From: Adiantum capillus-veneris
Taxonomy: Eukaryota > Streptophyta > Polypodiopsida > Polypodiales > Pteridaceae
Assembly (NCBI GenBank): GCA_014529385.2
Contig: CM043958.1
Span: 79,541,025 to 79,605,024, forward strand
Length of the DNA stretch: 64,000 bases
Direction: 5' to 3'
The notes under the pieces were generated by a model, which ran no database searches, was not told the DNA's origin, and saw only the letters and a program-made list of their open reading frames with translations. Made by a program: the position numbers and the translations under genes. Each line of letters begins with the position of its first letter. Position 1 is the first letter of the stretch. This document shows, piece by piece, positions 48,281-59,356 of the stretch.

Positions 48281-49757
48281 TGTAACCGGCCCGTAGGGCG
48301 GTAGGCGTTGGCTTTCACCCGAAATTCTTTACTTTATACACACACACAGAGCACTTTGCAAAGAGAACCTGTAATGGGAATTAACACTTCAACTCACACA
48401 CGGCTCGGAAGCTAGAATGCTCCGAGCAGACGCCGACAACCTGTAGGCCCCAAAATTGGCGCCCCTTTCGGTATTTCTTTATTCTTTAGGAGGGTAAATT
48501 ACAAGGTAAGGTCCTGGGAATCCTTCACGTGTATCCACCTAGATACCATTTGATTTGGCCAAATTTCGGCAGCATAACAGCCCCAAAACTTGCGCGAAAC
48601 CAATTCCTCTGCTGGAACTCGCTTGCACTGGCGTATACCCTCTGATTCCTGTCCAAAAACAGTAAATTCAGCACGCTGTATTTACTGGTTTTTGCCCTGT
48701 TTTCAGCCCCAAACAGTCCCCTAACTGTCCTTTGCCAGTGGGGCACGATTCCCAATGATCCTGGCGTCCGTATGGCTGAAAAACAGTGAATTTACAGCGC
48801 ATACACAGCGCTGATTTTGCACCTGTACGGTGAGGTTATGACCCTCACCAGTGCCTGCTTTGGAGCAGCAGTTAGCTACCCCTGTTCCTGCTCAAGGAGG
48901 CTCTTGCCTCAGCACAAAAGCATGAACCCACACAACTGTACATCAGTCAAATGAGTAGCCCTCTTGTGGGGCATCACATAATTGCACGTAGGGGAGAGAG
49001 AGAGCAGTGTGTAGTGTGCAGGGCATCACTCCTAGCACCACACTGTACATGAGAGGGAAAGAAAGCACTCCATATCTCTTAACCTGTGACAGGTTGCAAA
49101 TGAGGCTTCTCCCAGCTTAAAAATCAGCGCCCATTTTTCTGGAAGAGGCAAGTCCCTGAAAATGTGACACTTGGTGCATTTACAAGCATTTTCCCGTTTC
49201 GGGTTCGCCGCTTAAAAATATCCCAACCGACGCGTCAGTTGACTTCGCGGCAGAGTTATAAAGTGTTCCCCTAGTCATACCGAAGGTAATGACGCGAACA
49301 CATTTCACGGCCCAAAATAGCAGTTCCCTAAATTTTACGAGATGCTTCCGTTGGGCTCCCACTGGTCTTCTGACCATCTATCCTCATTGGGACCGCATCC
49401 AAAAATGCAATGTGGCCCAACTGTCGCATACTTTTTGTTGGAAGTCCCACCTTGACTTTACGCCTCAATTGAGTTCACTTCCTAGCATCCACCAACTTGC
49501 TAAGTGCGACGGGGGGACCTATATGATCTTGCTCTGAGCCTAGACATCCTCTTACCATACGAATTCCAGTGCCGACCACTTCCCGTCTGCGGGTGAATCT
49601 ACCGTTCACATTGGCCATACAATGTCCGACCGTTTGCTACTTCAAAAAGAGGGTCTTAAACAAATAAAATAAACCCCATTGGAAAGAAACCAACAACCAA
49701 GGTTAGCAGTTGCCACATCTCTGTGACATGGTTAATAACTGCCACGTCCTCGTGACA
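48281..49757 (-). repeat. 3' LTR of gypsy G
   Basis: Direct repeat of 55237-56713. A minus-strand AATAAA (complement of 48478-48483) next to a conserved GAAATACCGAAAGGGGCGCC block is a candidate polyadenylation signal. The same block occurs in the LTR-like sequence at 43468. Confidence 0.96.
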
Positions 49758-49770
49758 TACCCCCCTCTTG
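49758..49770 (-). promoter_or_regulatory. Polypurine tract of gypsy G
   Basis: On the minus strand AAGAGGGGGGTA directly precedes the 3' LTR. Confidence 0.75.
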
Positions 49771-49927
49771 AAATCGCAAACGTCCTCGATTGCATACCAT
49801 AAATACACGCCACTGATGATTTTGTGCTATTAACACTCTTTTATCATCGCATGTATCCGCAAGAAAGGTCGTAACATACATAGATACAAATGACTTAATG
49901 AGACCTTCATACTTTTGCCATTTCCAT

Positions 49928-52900
49928 CTATGGCACTGAATTCATATGTACATTTGATGTACTAGCTCTATCATTACCCCTCCTTTGCACACGTTGGGTT
50001 GGGGCATAAGTAGGCTGTAACCCAAAGGCTTCAAGGTAAAGCTGCAATACATTTGGTGACTCTGACAGTTCATGCTCTTCCATCCACTTTGCATCCATAG
50101 GCGGATAGTTCTTGAACTTCACCAAATAGCGTCTTGCAACTTGTCCTTTAACTTTTCTGTCCTTATGTGCCAAAACTTGCTCAGGTACCAAGATCTCATC
50201 AAGTTCTTCAACTTCTGGTTGATCCTCAACTGGCATATCTTCTGGCACATCACCCACGAAGGGTCTTAGAAGACTCACGTGAAACGCATTATGAATCTTC
50301 CATGCATCAGGCAATTTCAGCCTGTAAGCCACATCGCTGATCTTGTCAAGCACTTGAAAAGGCCCATAGTAACGCATGCTGAGCTTAGGAAACAGCCGTT
50401 CCTTGCCCTTCATCTTCTTTAACCTTGCCTTTTCGAACCTTAAGAGAACCCAATCACCAGGTGATAGTAGCAATTCACGACGGTGACGATCAACAGCCTT
50501 TTTCTGTTTTGCCTGAGTCTTCTCCAAGGCAACTTTAATCTTCTTATACATCTCATCCATGTTCTCAACATATCGATCTGCCTCAAAGATCTTGTCCTTT
50601 GTGTGCAAAATGGGAGGAACCTTTTTGCCGCCTTCAACAATTTCAAAAGGTGCTTTGCCAGTAGACGAATGCACCGTATTATTGTACGCATACTCAAGCA
50701 TAGGCAAATACTGTTCCCACTTGCCCTTATTATCTGACACATAGCATTTCAGCAGATCTAAGACAATAGAATTGGCCTCTTCTGACTGTCCATCAGTTTG
50801 TGGATGAAACGAAGACGAGAACTTGAGCGTAGTACCCATGTTCTCAAACAATCCTCTCCAGAACAAACTGGTCATGCGAGGATCACGATCACTGATAATC
50901 GATTGTGGCATACCATGGTACTTAAACACATTGTACATGAACAAGCGTGCCATCTGATCGGATTTTATCTTCTTCCTGACAGGGATAAAATGGGCCTGCT
51001 TGCTGAACCTGCAGATAATGGTCCATATACCATCATTCCCTGTTGGCGTTCTTGGAAGATCAAAGATAAAGTCCATAGCAATGCTTTCCCATGGCTTATC
51101 CGGAATCGGCAGTGGTTGTAACAACCCTGGTGCTTTTTGCCTGTCAAACTTGACCTTTTGGCAAACTATGCATGCTCGCACAAAGGCATCCACATCTCTC
51201 CTCAAGGTAGGCCGATAGAAGAACGTCTCTACCACTTTAACTGTTGCATCCATGCCACGATGCCCTGCATACGGTGGGACATGACTCTCTTCCATGACCT
51301 TACGTCGCAATGGCCTAGTGACACAAAGTCTGCCATGCATCATCATAAAACCATCTCTGAGGAGGTAGTGCTCATGATGTTGCCCCTCTTGTAACTGTTC
51401 AAAGATCCTTGCAAAATCTTCATCAACAGTATACTGTTCCTTCATGTCATCTAACTCATGATGATAAGGAATTGACACAGCTGAAATTTGTGGCTTTCTT
51501 GATAACGCATCAGCCACAACATTCTTCTTGCCTTCCACATGCATAATGTGGAAGTGGAACATGGAAAGAATGTTTGCCCATCGCATATGCTTTTCGGATA
51601 ACTTTGACTGTGTCAAGAAGTATCGCAAGGTCTGATGATCTGTTTGGACAACAAAATCAGCACCTAAGAGGTAGTGCTTCCAGCTAGAAAGCGCATGAAT
51701 CACGGCCAAGAGCTCTTGCTCATAGACTTGCATAGTCCTCTCTGGCCCTTGCAAAATTCGGCTTTCATAGGCTACTACCCGTCCATCTTGCATTAGCACT
51801 GCTCCGATGCTACTGCCACACGCGTCACACTGGACCACAAATGACTTCCTGAGATCTGGCAGAACAATAACTGGATCTGAAGTCAACTTTTCCTTTAAGA
51901 GACTAAAAGCTGAAATCTCTTTTTGGGTCCATCTGAAAGTGACCTCTTTCTTTTGCAATGCGTGAAGAGGCGATGCTATCTCTGCAAAATTTCTGATAAA
52001 CCTTCTATAGTAGGAACACAATCCCAAGAAGCTTCTGACATCGTGCACAGTCTTCAAGTCTGGCCATGTCTTGATAGCTTCGACCTTTGCGGGATCCATT
52101 CTAACACCATCCTTTGAGACTATGTGGCCCAGAAAGTGGATCTCTTCAAGGAAGAATTCACTTTTCTTAGGATTGACAAGTAACCTGTGACTGCGCAGCT
52201 CTTCGAACACAATGGTCAAGTGACGCCTATGCTCCTCTTCATTCTTCGAATACACAATCATGTCATCGAAGAATGTTCCAACAAACTGTTGATGCGAGCG
52301 GAAAATCCGGTCCATCATTCTGTTGAACGTGGCAGGAGCATTTGTTAGCCCAAACGGCATCACTAGAAACTCATAAAGACCAAATGTCGTTCTAAACGCA
52401 GTCTTGTGCACATCCTCTGGGCTTATACCAATCTGATGGTACCCACTCTTCAGGTCTATCTTGCTGAAAATTGCAGCACCCTCTAAACGATCGAGAATAT
52501 CATCAATGCGAGGAATAGGGAACCTATTCTTGATGGTATTCTTATTCAACGCACGGTAATCAATACACATGCGCCATGAGCCATCCTTCTTCTGCACTAG
52601 GAGCACTGGGGAGCAAAAGGGTGAAGAACTAGGCTGAATCAGCCCCTTCTCTAATAACTCCTCAACCTGGCCCATAATCTCTTTCTGCTGCGCCGCACTA
52701 ACCCTGTAGGGAGGTCTATTTGGTGGGCTACACCCTGGCACCAAATCTATCCGATGGTCCTCAGGTCTCTCTGGCGGCAATTGCGACGGTAATGAATCAG
52801 AAAAACAGTCACTAAACTTTTGCAAAAATGCTGACCTTTCTTTATCTAACACAGATAAATTTGACTGATCACTATCTGAGACATCACGTGCAAAAATCAA

Positions 52901-55138
52901 GTACACAGAAAGATGATTCTTTATTACAGAAGTGATAGCAGAAGCAGATACAATAGGGACTGACTCTCCTTTAAGCTTTACATCCAAGATGTGAGTTTTG
53001 CCCCTATGCTGTACAATGATCTTTTTGTTGTAGGCATCCAAGACTCCATGCACTCGGAACATCCACGGGATCCCCAACAAGGCGTCACAACCTTCCAGCG
53101 GCATGATGTAAAACTCTTCAGTGTCCACATACGACTGAATATGCAGACGCAGTTTTCCAATGATGGGAGTAACACACTCTGAGTGGCCAGGACATGCCAA
53201 CCCTGCCTCTGCTGTGTACCCCATCTCTTCAGCTTTGATGCCGAGCTTCATAGCTAACTCTGGTGAGATAAAGTTGGCTTTGGCACCTGGATCAAAGAAG
53301 ATGAGTGCCGTCTGATCTCTAACTTTACCCCATGCCCTGCATAACTCACTGGCATTTGTGCTGGGCCTGTCACCCACCATGTCTGGCACTAAACCTGCCG
53401 TGGGTTTTGGCTTCTTGCCTTTCTGGTCTTCTTTATCCTCTGAGTCAGCTGGCCTTTTCCTTTGTGGACAATTGATAGAAAAGTGACCAGGTTGCTCGCA
53501 TATAAAGCATTTGTTCTCAGCCATTAGGACCTTCTTTTCCTCGAGCGACTTGCGCACAAAAGGCTTCCTTTTCTGTTTCTTTGCCTGCGCTCCAGAAGTC
53601 CCAGCTGAATCCTTGTCTTTGGTGGCCTGTTCAGACCCCTGTGACGCATCAGGAGCCGTCTTCACAAAGGGCTTCTTCGCTGAATTTTTCTTTTGCTGCC
53701 CTCCTTTATCACTGCTCGGAAATCCACTGTCCTCTCCTTTCAACAGGGCAAGACCAGTGTTCGCAACTTCCATAAGCTGAGTAAGGGTAGCCACTCTATT
53801 CTTTGTACAGTAATCGCGAAGCCCTTTAGGCAACCCACAACAATACTTCTCTATCTGCTCTGTCAGTTGCACAAATCTGTAGGAGGTCACTGAGAGTAAT
53901 GCTTTACAAAACCTCCTATTGTACTCCAGCAAGCTCTTGCACGAAGCTGCCGTAAGCTGGTGCCAATCTGTCAAGACATCGGCTTCAAATTCATTTGATA
54001 GCCAAGCAGATGCAAACATTTGCTTGAAGTAAACCCAAGTGGCGGGTGCCTGTCCTTGCATTAACAATGTCGTCCACCATGTCAGCGCATTGTCCTTAAA
54101 GAAAGTGGCAGCTTTCCTAACCTTCGAGGCCTCTGTAAAATTCCCTCCCGCATAAGCTGTATCAAACTGCTGGAGGAAAGTGAGTGCCTTTGTCTTGTCC
54201 TCGAAACCACTGAAGGTACTGAACTTTACTGCTGCACCACCTTCTTTGTAAGCCTTCGGCTTCTCTAGTGCCCCCAAGTTGTCATACGGAATGGTCTGCA
54301 ACATGGGCACTGTACTAGGCATGATCGGCACGTGTTGGCCATTCACATTTTGCGTCAGAGGTGCGATATCTGGCTGCTGTCCAGAAAAACCAGCCATGCC
54401 AAAATGACCCTGTGGCACCCCAAACTGGCCCTGGTTGCCGTGGAAACCTTGCTGCATGCCGATAGTACCATACATGGGGTTTGGCATGATGCCTTGCATA
54501 CCCCCGAACACTGTTCCTGGCATGTACGGCTGACTTCCAGACGCATAACCAGCCATACTTTGGAACACTGATCCACCCCCGAAATACCCAGGATGTACCG
54601 TGGGTGGTGGAAAAACTGAGTGCATAGCCTGGTATCCAGCTCCCTGCCCATTCAAGACAGCATGCTGGCTCTGAAAGGTGGCGGGCTGAACTGGCATAAC
54701 CTGTGGAATAGGCGTTCTAGCCACCTGTTCAAGCACGGGAGGAACCTGCTTTGGAGCCCCCGACTCCGCAACATGCGAGTGTTCCCTTTCCTCCTGCGCC
54801 TCATGAAGTACCTGGGCTTGAGCTTCAACAAGCTCCGTACGCGGCGTAGGTTGCCTATTTTGCTGTTGCACTGGTGGCGCTTGCAAGAATTCCATAAACC
54901 TCGGATTCTGCACCAGCTGCGAAAAGACATTCACCGCGGCAACTAACTGAGTCTTAAACGCATCATCCTCAAGTTGCCCTGTCATAAAGCCCTGTACTAC
55001 TGGAGGGACATTGACGTTGACAGGAGGTACAGACTGACGTGGCCGTGAGCTCTCGCCAATCTCAAAAAACATAGGAATCTCCTGCCTGTCCTTTGGAGAG
55101 GAACCCTCTTCCATAATTCCCTTCCCCTTGTCGGCCAT
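49928..55138 (-). CDS. Gypsy G gag-pol polyprotein, intact, 1736 aa
   Basis: One open frame from the ATG at 55138 (MADKGKGIMEEG) to the TAG at 49928; eight upstream codons are open only from a GTG. A Gln/Pro/Gly-rich N-terminus is followed by the gag core (FLQQFDTAYAGGNFTEASK) and a CCHC knuckle near residue 544 (CFICEQPGHFSINC). The protease motif near 616 is FFDPGAKANFIS, with Pro where Ser/Thr is usual. RT carries MPFGLTNAPATFNR and catalytic FFDD near 958. RNase H has QELLAVIHALSSWKHYLLG. The integrase has an H..C zinc region (AGHRGMD ... CIVCQ) and catalytic Asp near 1356 and 1417. The tail (ARRYLVKFKNYPPMDAKWM) resembles a chromovirus chromodomain, which in that group can steer integration. 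Length is normal; no break was seen. Confidence 0.97.
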   Translation of the reverse strand: MADKGKGIMEEGSSPKDRQEIPMFFEIGESSRPRQSVPPVNVNVPPVVQGFMTGQLEDDAFKTQLVAAVNVFSQLVQNPRFMEFLQAPPVQQQNRQPTPRTELVEAQAQVLHEAQEEREHSHVAESGAPKQVPPVLEQVARTPIPQVMPVQPATFQSQHAVLNGQGAGYQAMHSVFPPPTVHPGYFGGGSVFQSMAGYASGSQPYMPGTVFGGMQGIMPNPMYGTIGMQQGFHGNQGQFGVPQGHFGMAGFSGQQPDIAPLTQNVNGQHVPIMPSTVPMLQTIPYDNLGALEKPKAYKEGGAAVKFSTFSGFEDKTKALTFLQQFDTAYAGGNFTEASKVRKAATFFKDNALTWWTTLLMQGQAPATWVYFKQMFASAWLSNEFEADVLTDWHQLTAASCKSLLEYNRRFCKALLSVTSYRFVQLTEQIEKYCCGLPKGLRDYCTKNRVATLTQLMEVANTGLALLKGEDSGFPSSDKGGQQKKNSAKKPFVKTAPDASQGSEQATKDKDSAGTSGAQAKKQKRKPFVRKSLEEKKVLMAENKCFICEQPGHFSINCPQRKRPADSEDKEDQKGKKPKPTAGLVPDMVGDRPSTNASELCRAWGKVRDQTALIFFDPGAKANFISPELAMKLGIKAEEMGYTAEAGLACPGHSECVTPIIGKLRLHIQSYVDTEEFYIMPLEGCDALLGIPWMFRVHGVLDAYNKKIIVQHRGKTHILDVKLKGESVPIVSASAITSVIKNHLSVYLIFARDVSDSDQSNLSVLDKERSAFLQKFSDCFSDSLPSQLPPERPEDHRIDLVPGCSPPNRPPYRVSAAQQKEIMGQVEELLEKGLIQPSSSPFCSPVLLVQKKDGSWRMCIDYRALNKNTIKNRFPIPRIDDILDRLEGAAIFSKIDLKSGYHQIGISPEDVHKTAFRTTFGLYEFLVMPFGLTNAPATFNRMMDRIFRSHQQFVGTFFDDMIVYSKNEEEHRRHLTIVFEELRSHRLLVNPKKSEFFLEEIHFLGHIVSKDGVRMDPAKVEAIKTWPDLKTVHDVRSFLGLCSYYRRFIRNFAEIASPLHALQKKEVTFRWTQKEISAFSLLKEKLTSDPVIVLPDLRKSFVVQCDACGSSIGAVLMQDGRVVAYESRILQGPERTMQVYEQELLAVIHALSSWKHYLLGADFVVQTDHQTLRYFLTQSKLSEKHMRWANILSMFHFHIMHVEGKKNVVADALSRKPQISAVSIPYHHELDDMKEQYTVDEDFARIFEQLQEGQHHEHYLLRDGFMMMHGRLCVTRPLRRKVMEESHVPPYAGHRGMDATVKVVETFFYRPTLRRDVDAFVRACIVCQKVKFDRQKAPGLLQPLPIPDKPWESIAMDFIFDLPRTPTGNDGIWTIICRFSKQAHFIPVRKKIKSDQMARLFMYNVFKYHGMPQSIISDRDPRMTSLFWRGLFENMGTTLKFSSSFHPQTDGQSEEANSIVLDLLKCYVSDNKGKWEQYLPMLEYAYNNTVHSSTGKAPFEIVEGGKKVPPILHTKDKIFEADRYVENMDEMYKKIKVALEKTQAKQKKAVDRHRRELLLSPGDWVLLRFEKARLKKMKGKERLFPKLSMRYYGPFQVLDKISDVAYRLKLPDAWKIHNAFHVSLLRPFVGDVPEDMPVEDQPEVEELDEILVPEQVLAHKDRKVKGQVARRYLVKFKNYPPMDAKWMEEHELSESPNVLQLYLEAFGLQPTYAPTQRVQRRGNDRASTSNVHMNSVP

Positions 55139-55219
55139 AGTGTAATCCCCGCGTTCTTGCACTGTGTGTCTTTACCCTGAACAATCCAGGCTCACTCTTT
55201 GAGGAAAAAGTGATTGATG

Positions 55220-55236
55220 TCCCGGCAACGGAACCA
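55220..55236 (-). promoter_or_regulatory. Primer-binding site of gypsy G (not initiator-Met type)
   Basis: On the minus strand TGGTTCCGTTGCCGGGA abuts the 5' LTR. It pairs with a tRNA ending CCCGGCAACGGAACCA. I do not assign the tRNA, but it clearly differs from the TGGTATCAGAGC site of the other elements here. Confidence 0.75.
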
Positions 55237-56713
55237 TGTAACCGGCCCGTAGGGCGGTAGGCATTGGCTTTCACCCGAAATTCTTTACTTTATACACACA
55301 CACAGAGCACTTTGCAAAGAGAACCTGTAATGGGAATTAACACTTCAACTCACACACGGCTCGGAAGCTAGAATGCTCCGAGCAGACGCCGACAACCTGT
55401 AGGCCCCAAAATTGGCGCCCCTTTCGGTATTTCTTTATTCTTTAGGAGGGTAAATTACAAGGTAAGGTCCTAGGAATCCTTCACGTGTATCCACCTAGAT
55501 ACCATTTGATTTGGCCAAATTTCGGCAGCATAACAGCCCCAAAACTTGCGCGAAACCAATTCCCCTGCTGGAACTCGCTTGCACTGGCGTATACCCTCTG
55601 ATTCCTGTCCAAAAACAGTAAATTCAGCACGCTGTATTTATTGGTTTTTGCCCTGTTTTCAGCCCCAAACAGTCCCCTAATTGTCCTTTGCCAGTGGGGC
55701 ACGATTCCCAATGATCCTGGCGTCCGTATGGCTGAAAAACAGTGAATTTACAGCGCATACACAGCGCTGATTTTGCACCTGTACGGTGAGGTTATGACCC
55801 TCACCAGTGCCTGCTTTGGAGCAGCAGTTAGCTACCCCTGTTCCTGCTCAAGGAGGCTCTTGCCTCAGCACAAAAGCATGAACCCACACAACTGTACATC
55901 AGTCAAATGAGTAGCCCTCTTGTGGGGCATCACATAATTGCACGTAGGGGAGAGAGAGAGCAGTGTGTAGTGTGCAGGGCATCACTCCTAGCACCACACT
56001 GTACATGAGAGGGAAAGAAAGCACTCCATAGCTCTTAACCTGTGACAGGTTGCAAATGAGGCTTCTCCCAGCTTAAAAATCAGCGCCCATTTTTCTGGAA
56101 GAGGCAAGTCCCTGAAAATGTGACACTTGGCGCATTTACAAGCATTTTCCCGTTTCGGGTTCGCCGCTTAAAAATATCCCAACCGACGCGTCAGTTGACT
56201 TCGCGGCAGAGTTATAAAGTGTTCCCCTAGTCATACCGAAGGTAATGACGCGAACACATTTCACGGCCCAAAATAGCAGTTCCCTAAATTTTACGAGATG
56301 CTTCCGTTGGGCTCCCACTGGTCTTCTGACCATCTATCCTCATTGGGACCGCATCCAAAAATGCAATGTGGCCCAACTGTCGCATACTTTTTGTTGGAAG
56401 TCCCACCTTGACTTTACGCCTTAATTGAGTTCACTTCCTAGCATCCACCAACTTGCTAAGTGCGACGGGGGGACCTATATGATCTTGCTCTGAGCCTAGA
56501 CATCCTCTTACCATACGAATTCCAGTGCCGACCACTTCCCGTCTGCGGGTGAATCTACCGTTCACATTGGCCATACAATGTCCGACCGTTTGCTACTTCA
56601 AAAAGAGGGTCTTAAACAAATAAAATAAACCCCATTGGAAAGAAACCAACAACCAAGGTTAGCAGTTGCCACATCTCTGTGACATGGTTAATAACTGCCA
56701 CGTCCTCGTGACA
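55237..56713 (-). repeat. 5' LTR of gypsy G
   Basis: Direct repeat of 48281-49757, flanked outside by the CCCGG duplication and then the last ~58 bp of the hAT. Confidence 0.96.
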
Positions 56714-56759
56714 CCCGGCCCAGTTTCGGGCGTCCCCCGGCCCTAGGGCCCGTCCCCCC

Positions 56760-56776
56760 CGTCCCTTGTAACTATG
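56760..56776 (-). repeat. hAT right terminal inverted repeat
   Basis: CGTCCCTTGTAACTATG is the inverse of 45193-45209 and is followed by the CATTATAG duplication. Confidence 0.92.
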
Positions 56777-56784
56777 CATTATAG

Positions 56785-58860
56785 TTCTCCAAGGATGAGG
56801 CAGAACATAGACATCATCTGCTTACGGGTCTTTCAGGCATTGCGAGATCACAAGTTGGTGATCAATGCCAAGAAGAGAGAATTTTTCTTACCGGAGATAC
56901 ACTTTTTAGGACACATCGTCTCTGCAGGCAGGAGTACAGATGGACCCGGCTAAGATTGAGACTATACGTGATTGGCCAGATTTGAATAATGTTCATGAAG
57001 TAAGAAGCTTTTTGGGCTTATGTTCTTACTACTGGCGGTTCATTAGGAAATTTGCAAAGGCTTCTTCCCCTTTGCTTATCTTGAATAGAAACTTGAAAGG
57101 TGTCCCTTTTTCGTGGGGACCCAGAGAAATTGACTACAGGACAAGTTTTGACTTTGCCGGATTTGCAAAAGTCATTCGAAGTTATTGTGATGCTTGTGGT
57201 CGTAGTCTGGGTGCGGTCTTAATGCAAGAAGGCCATGTCATTGCCTATGAGAGTCGATTGTTTCAAGGCTAGAATTGACAACACAGATTTATGAGAAAGA
57301 GCTTTTGGCGGGGGTGGCGACATTACCTACTCGGAGCCGATTTTACGGTCTTCATTGATCATCAGAGTTTATGCTACTTCTTGTCACAGAAGCAGCTTTC
57401 GGAAAAGCAGATACGGTGGGCTAATATCTTATCACAGTTTTACTTCCAGATTGTCCATGTGCAGGGACAGAAGAACTTGGTGGCAGATGCTTTGTCCCGG
57501 AAGCCGTTATTCTTGGCTTTTTTTGCGATTCATCATAGAAGCTTCGAGGAGATGGTCAATCAGTACGCCAAAGATCCAGATTTTTAAGATGTATTCAATC
57601 GAATACAGAATGGGAAGGTAGTAGCGGGATATTCCATTCGGGATGGCTACTTGATGAAGAAAACGATGCTGTGCGTTACACAGCCGTTGAGGGAAAAGGT
57701 TCTAATTGAATGCCAATGTTCACCATTTACGGGTCACCGCGGCATTGATACCACCTTGAAAGGTGTGGAACGTTACTTCTATTGGCCGAGACTCAAGAAG
57801 GATGTGGACGACTTTGTACGCAATTGCTTGCTATGCTGGAAGATCAAGTTTGATAGGCATAAAGCAGAGGGATTGTTACAGCCTTTACCCATTCCCACCC
57901 GCCCCTGGGAAAGTATTGCAATGGATTTCATTTTTGATCTTTCGAAGACACAGAGTGGGCACGATGGTATCTGGACTATTATTGACAGATTTAGCAAGCA
58001 AGCTCATTTCATTCCAGTGAAGAGAACAGTCAAGCCGGATCATTTAGCGAGACTGTTCATTGCTAGGTATTCAGATTACATGGCATGCTTGAAACAATCG
58101 TCTCTAACAGAGATCCCTGATTCACGAGTTTGTTTTGGAAGGCTATTTGGGAGAACATTGGCACACAGTTGCAGTTCTCGTCATCTTTCCACCCGCAGAC
58201 AAATGGGCAATCTGAGATTGCAAATTCAGTCGTATTGGATGTATTGAAGTCTTACATTTCTGATTAGAAGACTCAATGGGAAAAGTTTTTGCCCTTGGTG
58301 GAATTTGCCTACAATAACACGATCTACTCTTCTTCGGGGAAGGCACCATTCGAGATTATTGAAGGTGCTATGAAGGTTCCACCCTTCCTTAGCACGAAAG
58401 ATAAGATTTTTGAAGCCGACCAGTACACGAGGGACTTGGACCATGCTTTTGCCAAGGTCCGGGAGGCTTTAGCAAAATCTCAGGAAAGACACAAGAAGGC
58501 AGTAGATCGACACTGTTGCGATTTGAAATTAAAGGAAGACGATTGGGTGCTCTTACAATTTGAGAAGGCACGCCTGAGAAAGAAAAAGGGAAAGGAGCGG
58601 CTTTTTCCAAAGCTTAGCATGAGATACTATGGACCTTTCCAGATAAAAGAAAAGATAAATGATGTCTCCTTTAGACTGAAGCTACCAATACTTGGAGAAT
58701 TTCATGTGAGTCTCTTGAAGCCTTTTAAAGGCGATGTGCTCGATGGTGGGGAGCCAAATGAGCAATCTGAAGTGGAGGAAAACGAAGAGATACTTGTTCC
58801 AAAACAGATATTGGCACATAAAGTGTCACAAACTGGTGACGTGGTTGCTCGGTACACACA
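56785..58860 (+). pseudogene. Gypsy F pol, distal part: RT end, RNase H, integrase, chromodomain start
   Basis: It continues the RT broken at 45192. SKDEAEHRHHL is readable just after the hAT site, then shifted frames lead to MDPAKIETIRDWPDLNNVHE (56940). RNase H follows (SYCDACGRSLGAVLMQEG, 57190; WRHYLLGADFTVFIDHQS, 57315) with a stop near 57270 and a frame change near 57300. The integrase zinc region is FTGHRGIDTTLKG (57725); the core has AMDFIFDLSKT and IDRFSKQAHFIPV. A frame disturbance near 58070-58140 breaks the second catalytic region, and a stop sits near 58265. The C-terminal part (58289-58850) reaches ILVPKQILAHK...VARY and then loses homology where the chromodomain LVKFK should follow. 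Confidence 0.86.
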
Positions 58861-59146
<286 letters not shown>

Positions 59147-59356
59147 GAAATGAAATGTTATATTAACGTCTTCAAAAGGCCATAGTGACCTATGAGACCA
59201 GAAAGTTACAATGTGGTGGATCTGATACAAAGTCAGAGTAACAAAATAACCTAACAACAGTACAAAACAAAGATATATATTATGGGATTCTAGATTGGTC
59301 GATGTGGGCTAAGACGAAAACTAAGCAATAATGGACGGCTAGTTGGGATAGCTGAA

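Larger units (their letters stand above)
48281..56713 (-). mobile_element. Gypsy element G, complete Ty3/gypsy retrotransposon
   Basis: 1477-bp LTRs at 48281-49757 and 55237-56713 (TGTAACCGG to CGTGACA) differ at about eight sites seen by eye (~0.5%). A perfect 5-bp duplication CCCGG flanks them (48276-48280 and 56714-56718). Primer-binding site, polypurine tract and an uninterrupted gag-pol are present. It is inserted in the right subterminal region of the hAT. It is probably the youngest event in this nest and may be competent. Confidence 0.97.
45193..56776 (-). mobile_element. hAT-superfamily DNA transposon with internal gypsy G
   Basis: Terminal inverted repeats of 17 bp (CATAGTTACAWGGGACG, one mismatch) lie at 45193-45209 and 56760-56776. 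The 8-bp duplication CATTATAG (45185-45192 and 56777-56784) is the hallmark of hAT insertion. Both ends carry clusters of GGGGACGG / CCGTTCC words. The decayed transposase is on the minus strand (45579-47769). Without gypsy G (48281-56713) and its 5-bp duplication, the element would be about 3.15 kb, a normal size for an autonomous hAT. Confidence 0.93.
40084..58860 (+). mobile_element. Gypsy element F, decayed and split by younger insertions
   Basis: The parts are a primer-binding site (40086), gag (40149-41400), an insertion (41408-43768), gag end and protease (43783-44425), RT (44690-45192), the hAT insertion (45193-56776) and RT end/RNase H/integrase/chromodomain (56785-58860). The protein is related to gypsy G but diverged and full of stops. 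No 3' LTR was found: homology stops in the chromodomain at about 58855. Subtracting the two insertions leaves roughly 4.8 kb of F. Confidence 0.85.

Noticed and set aside
52255-52270. FFDD instead of YVDD at the gypsy RT active site
   Set aside because: FFDD is a common variant in plant Ty3/gypsy reverse transcriptases and not unusual.
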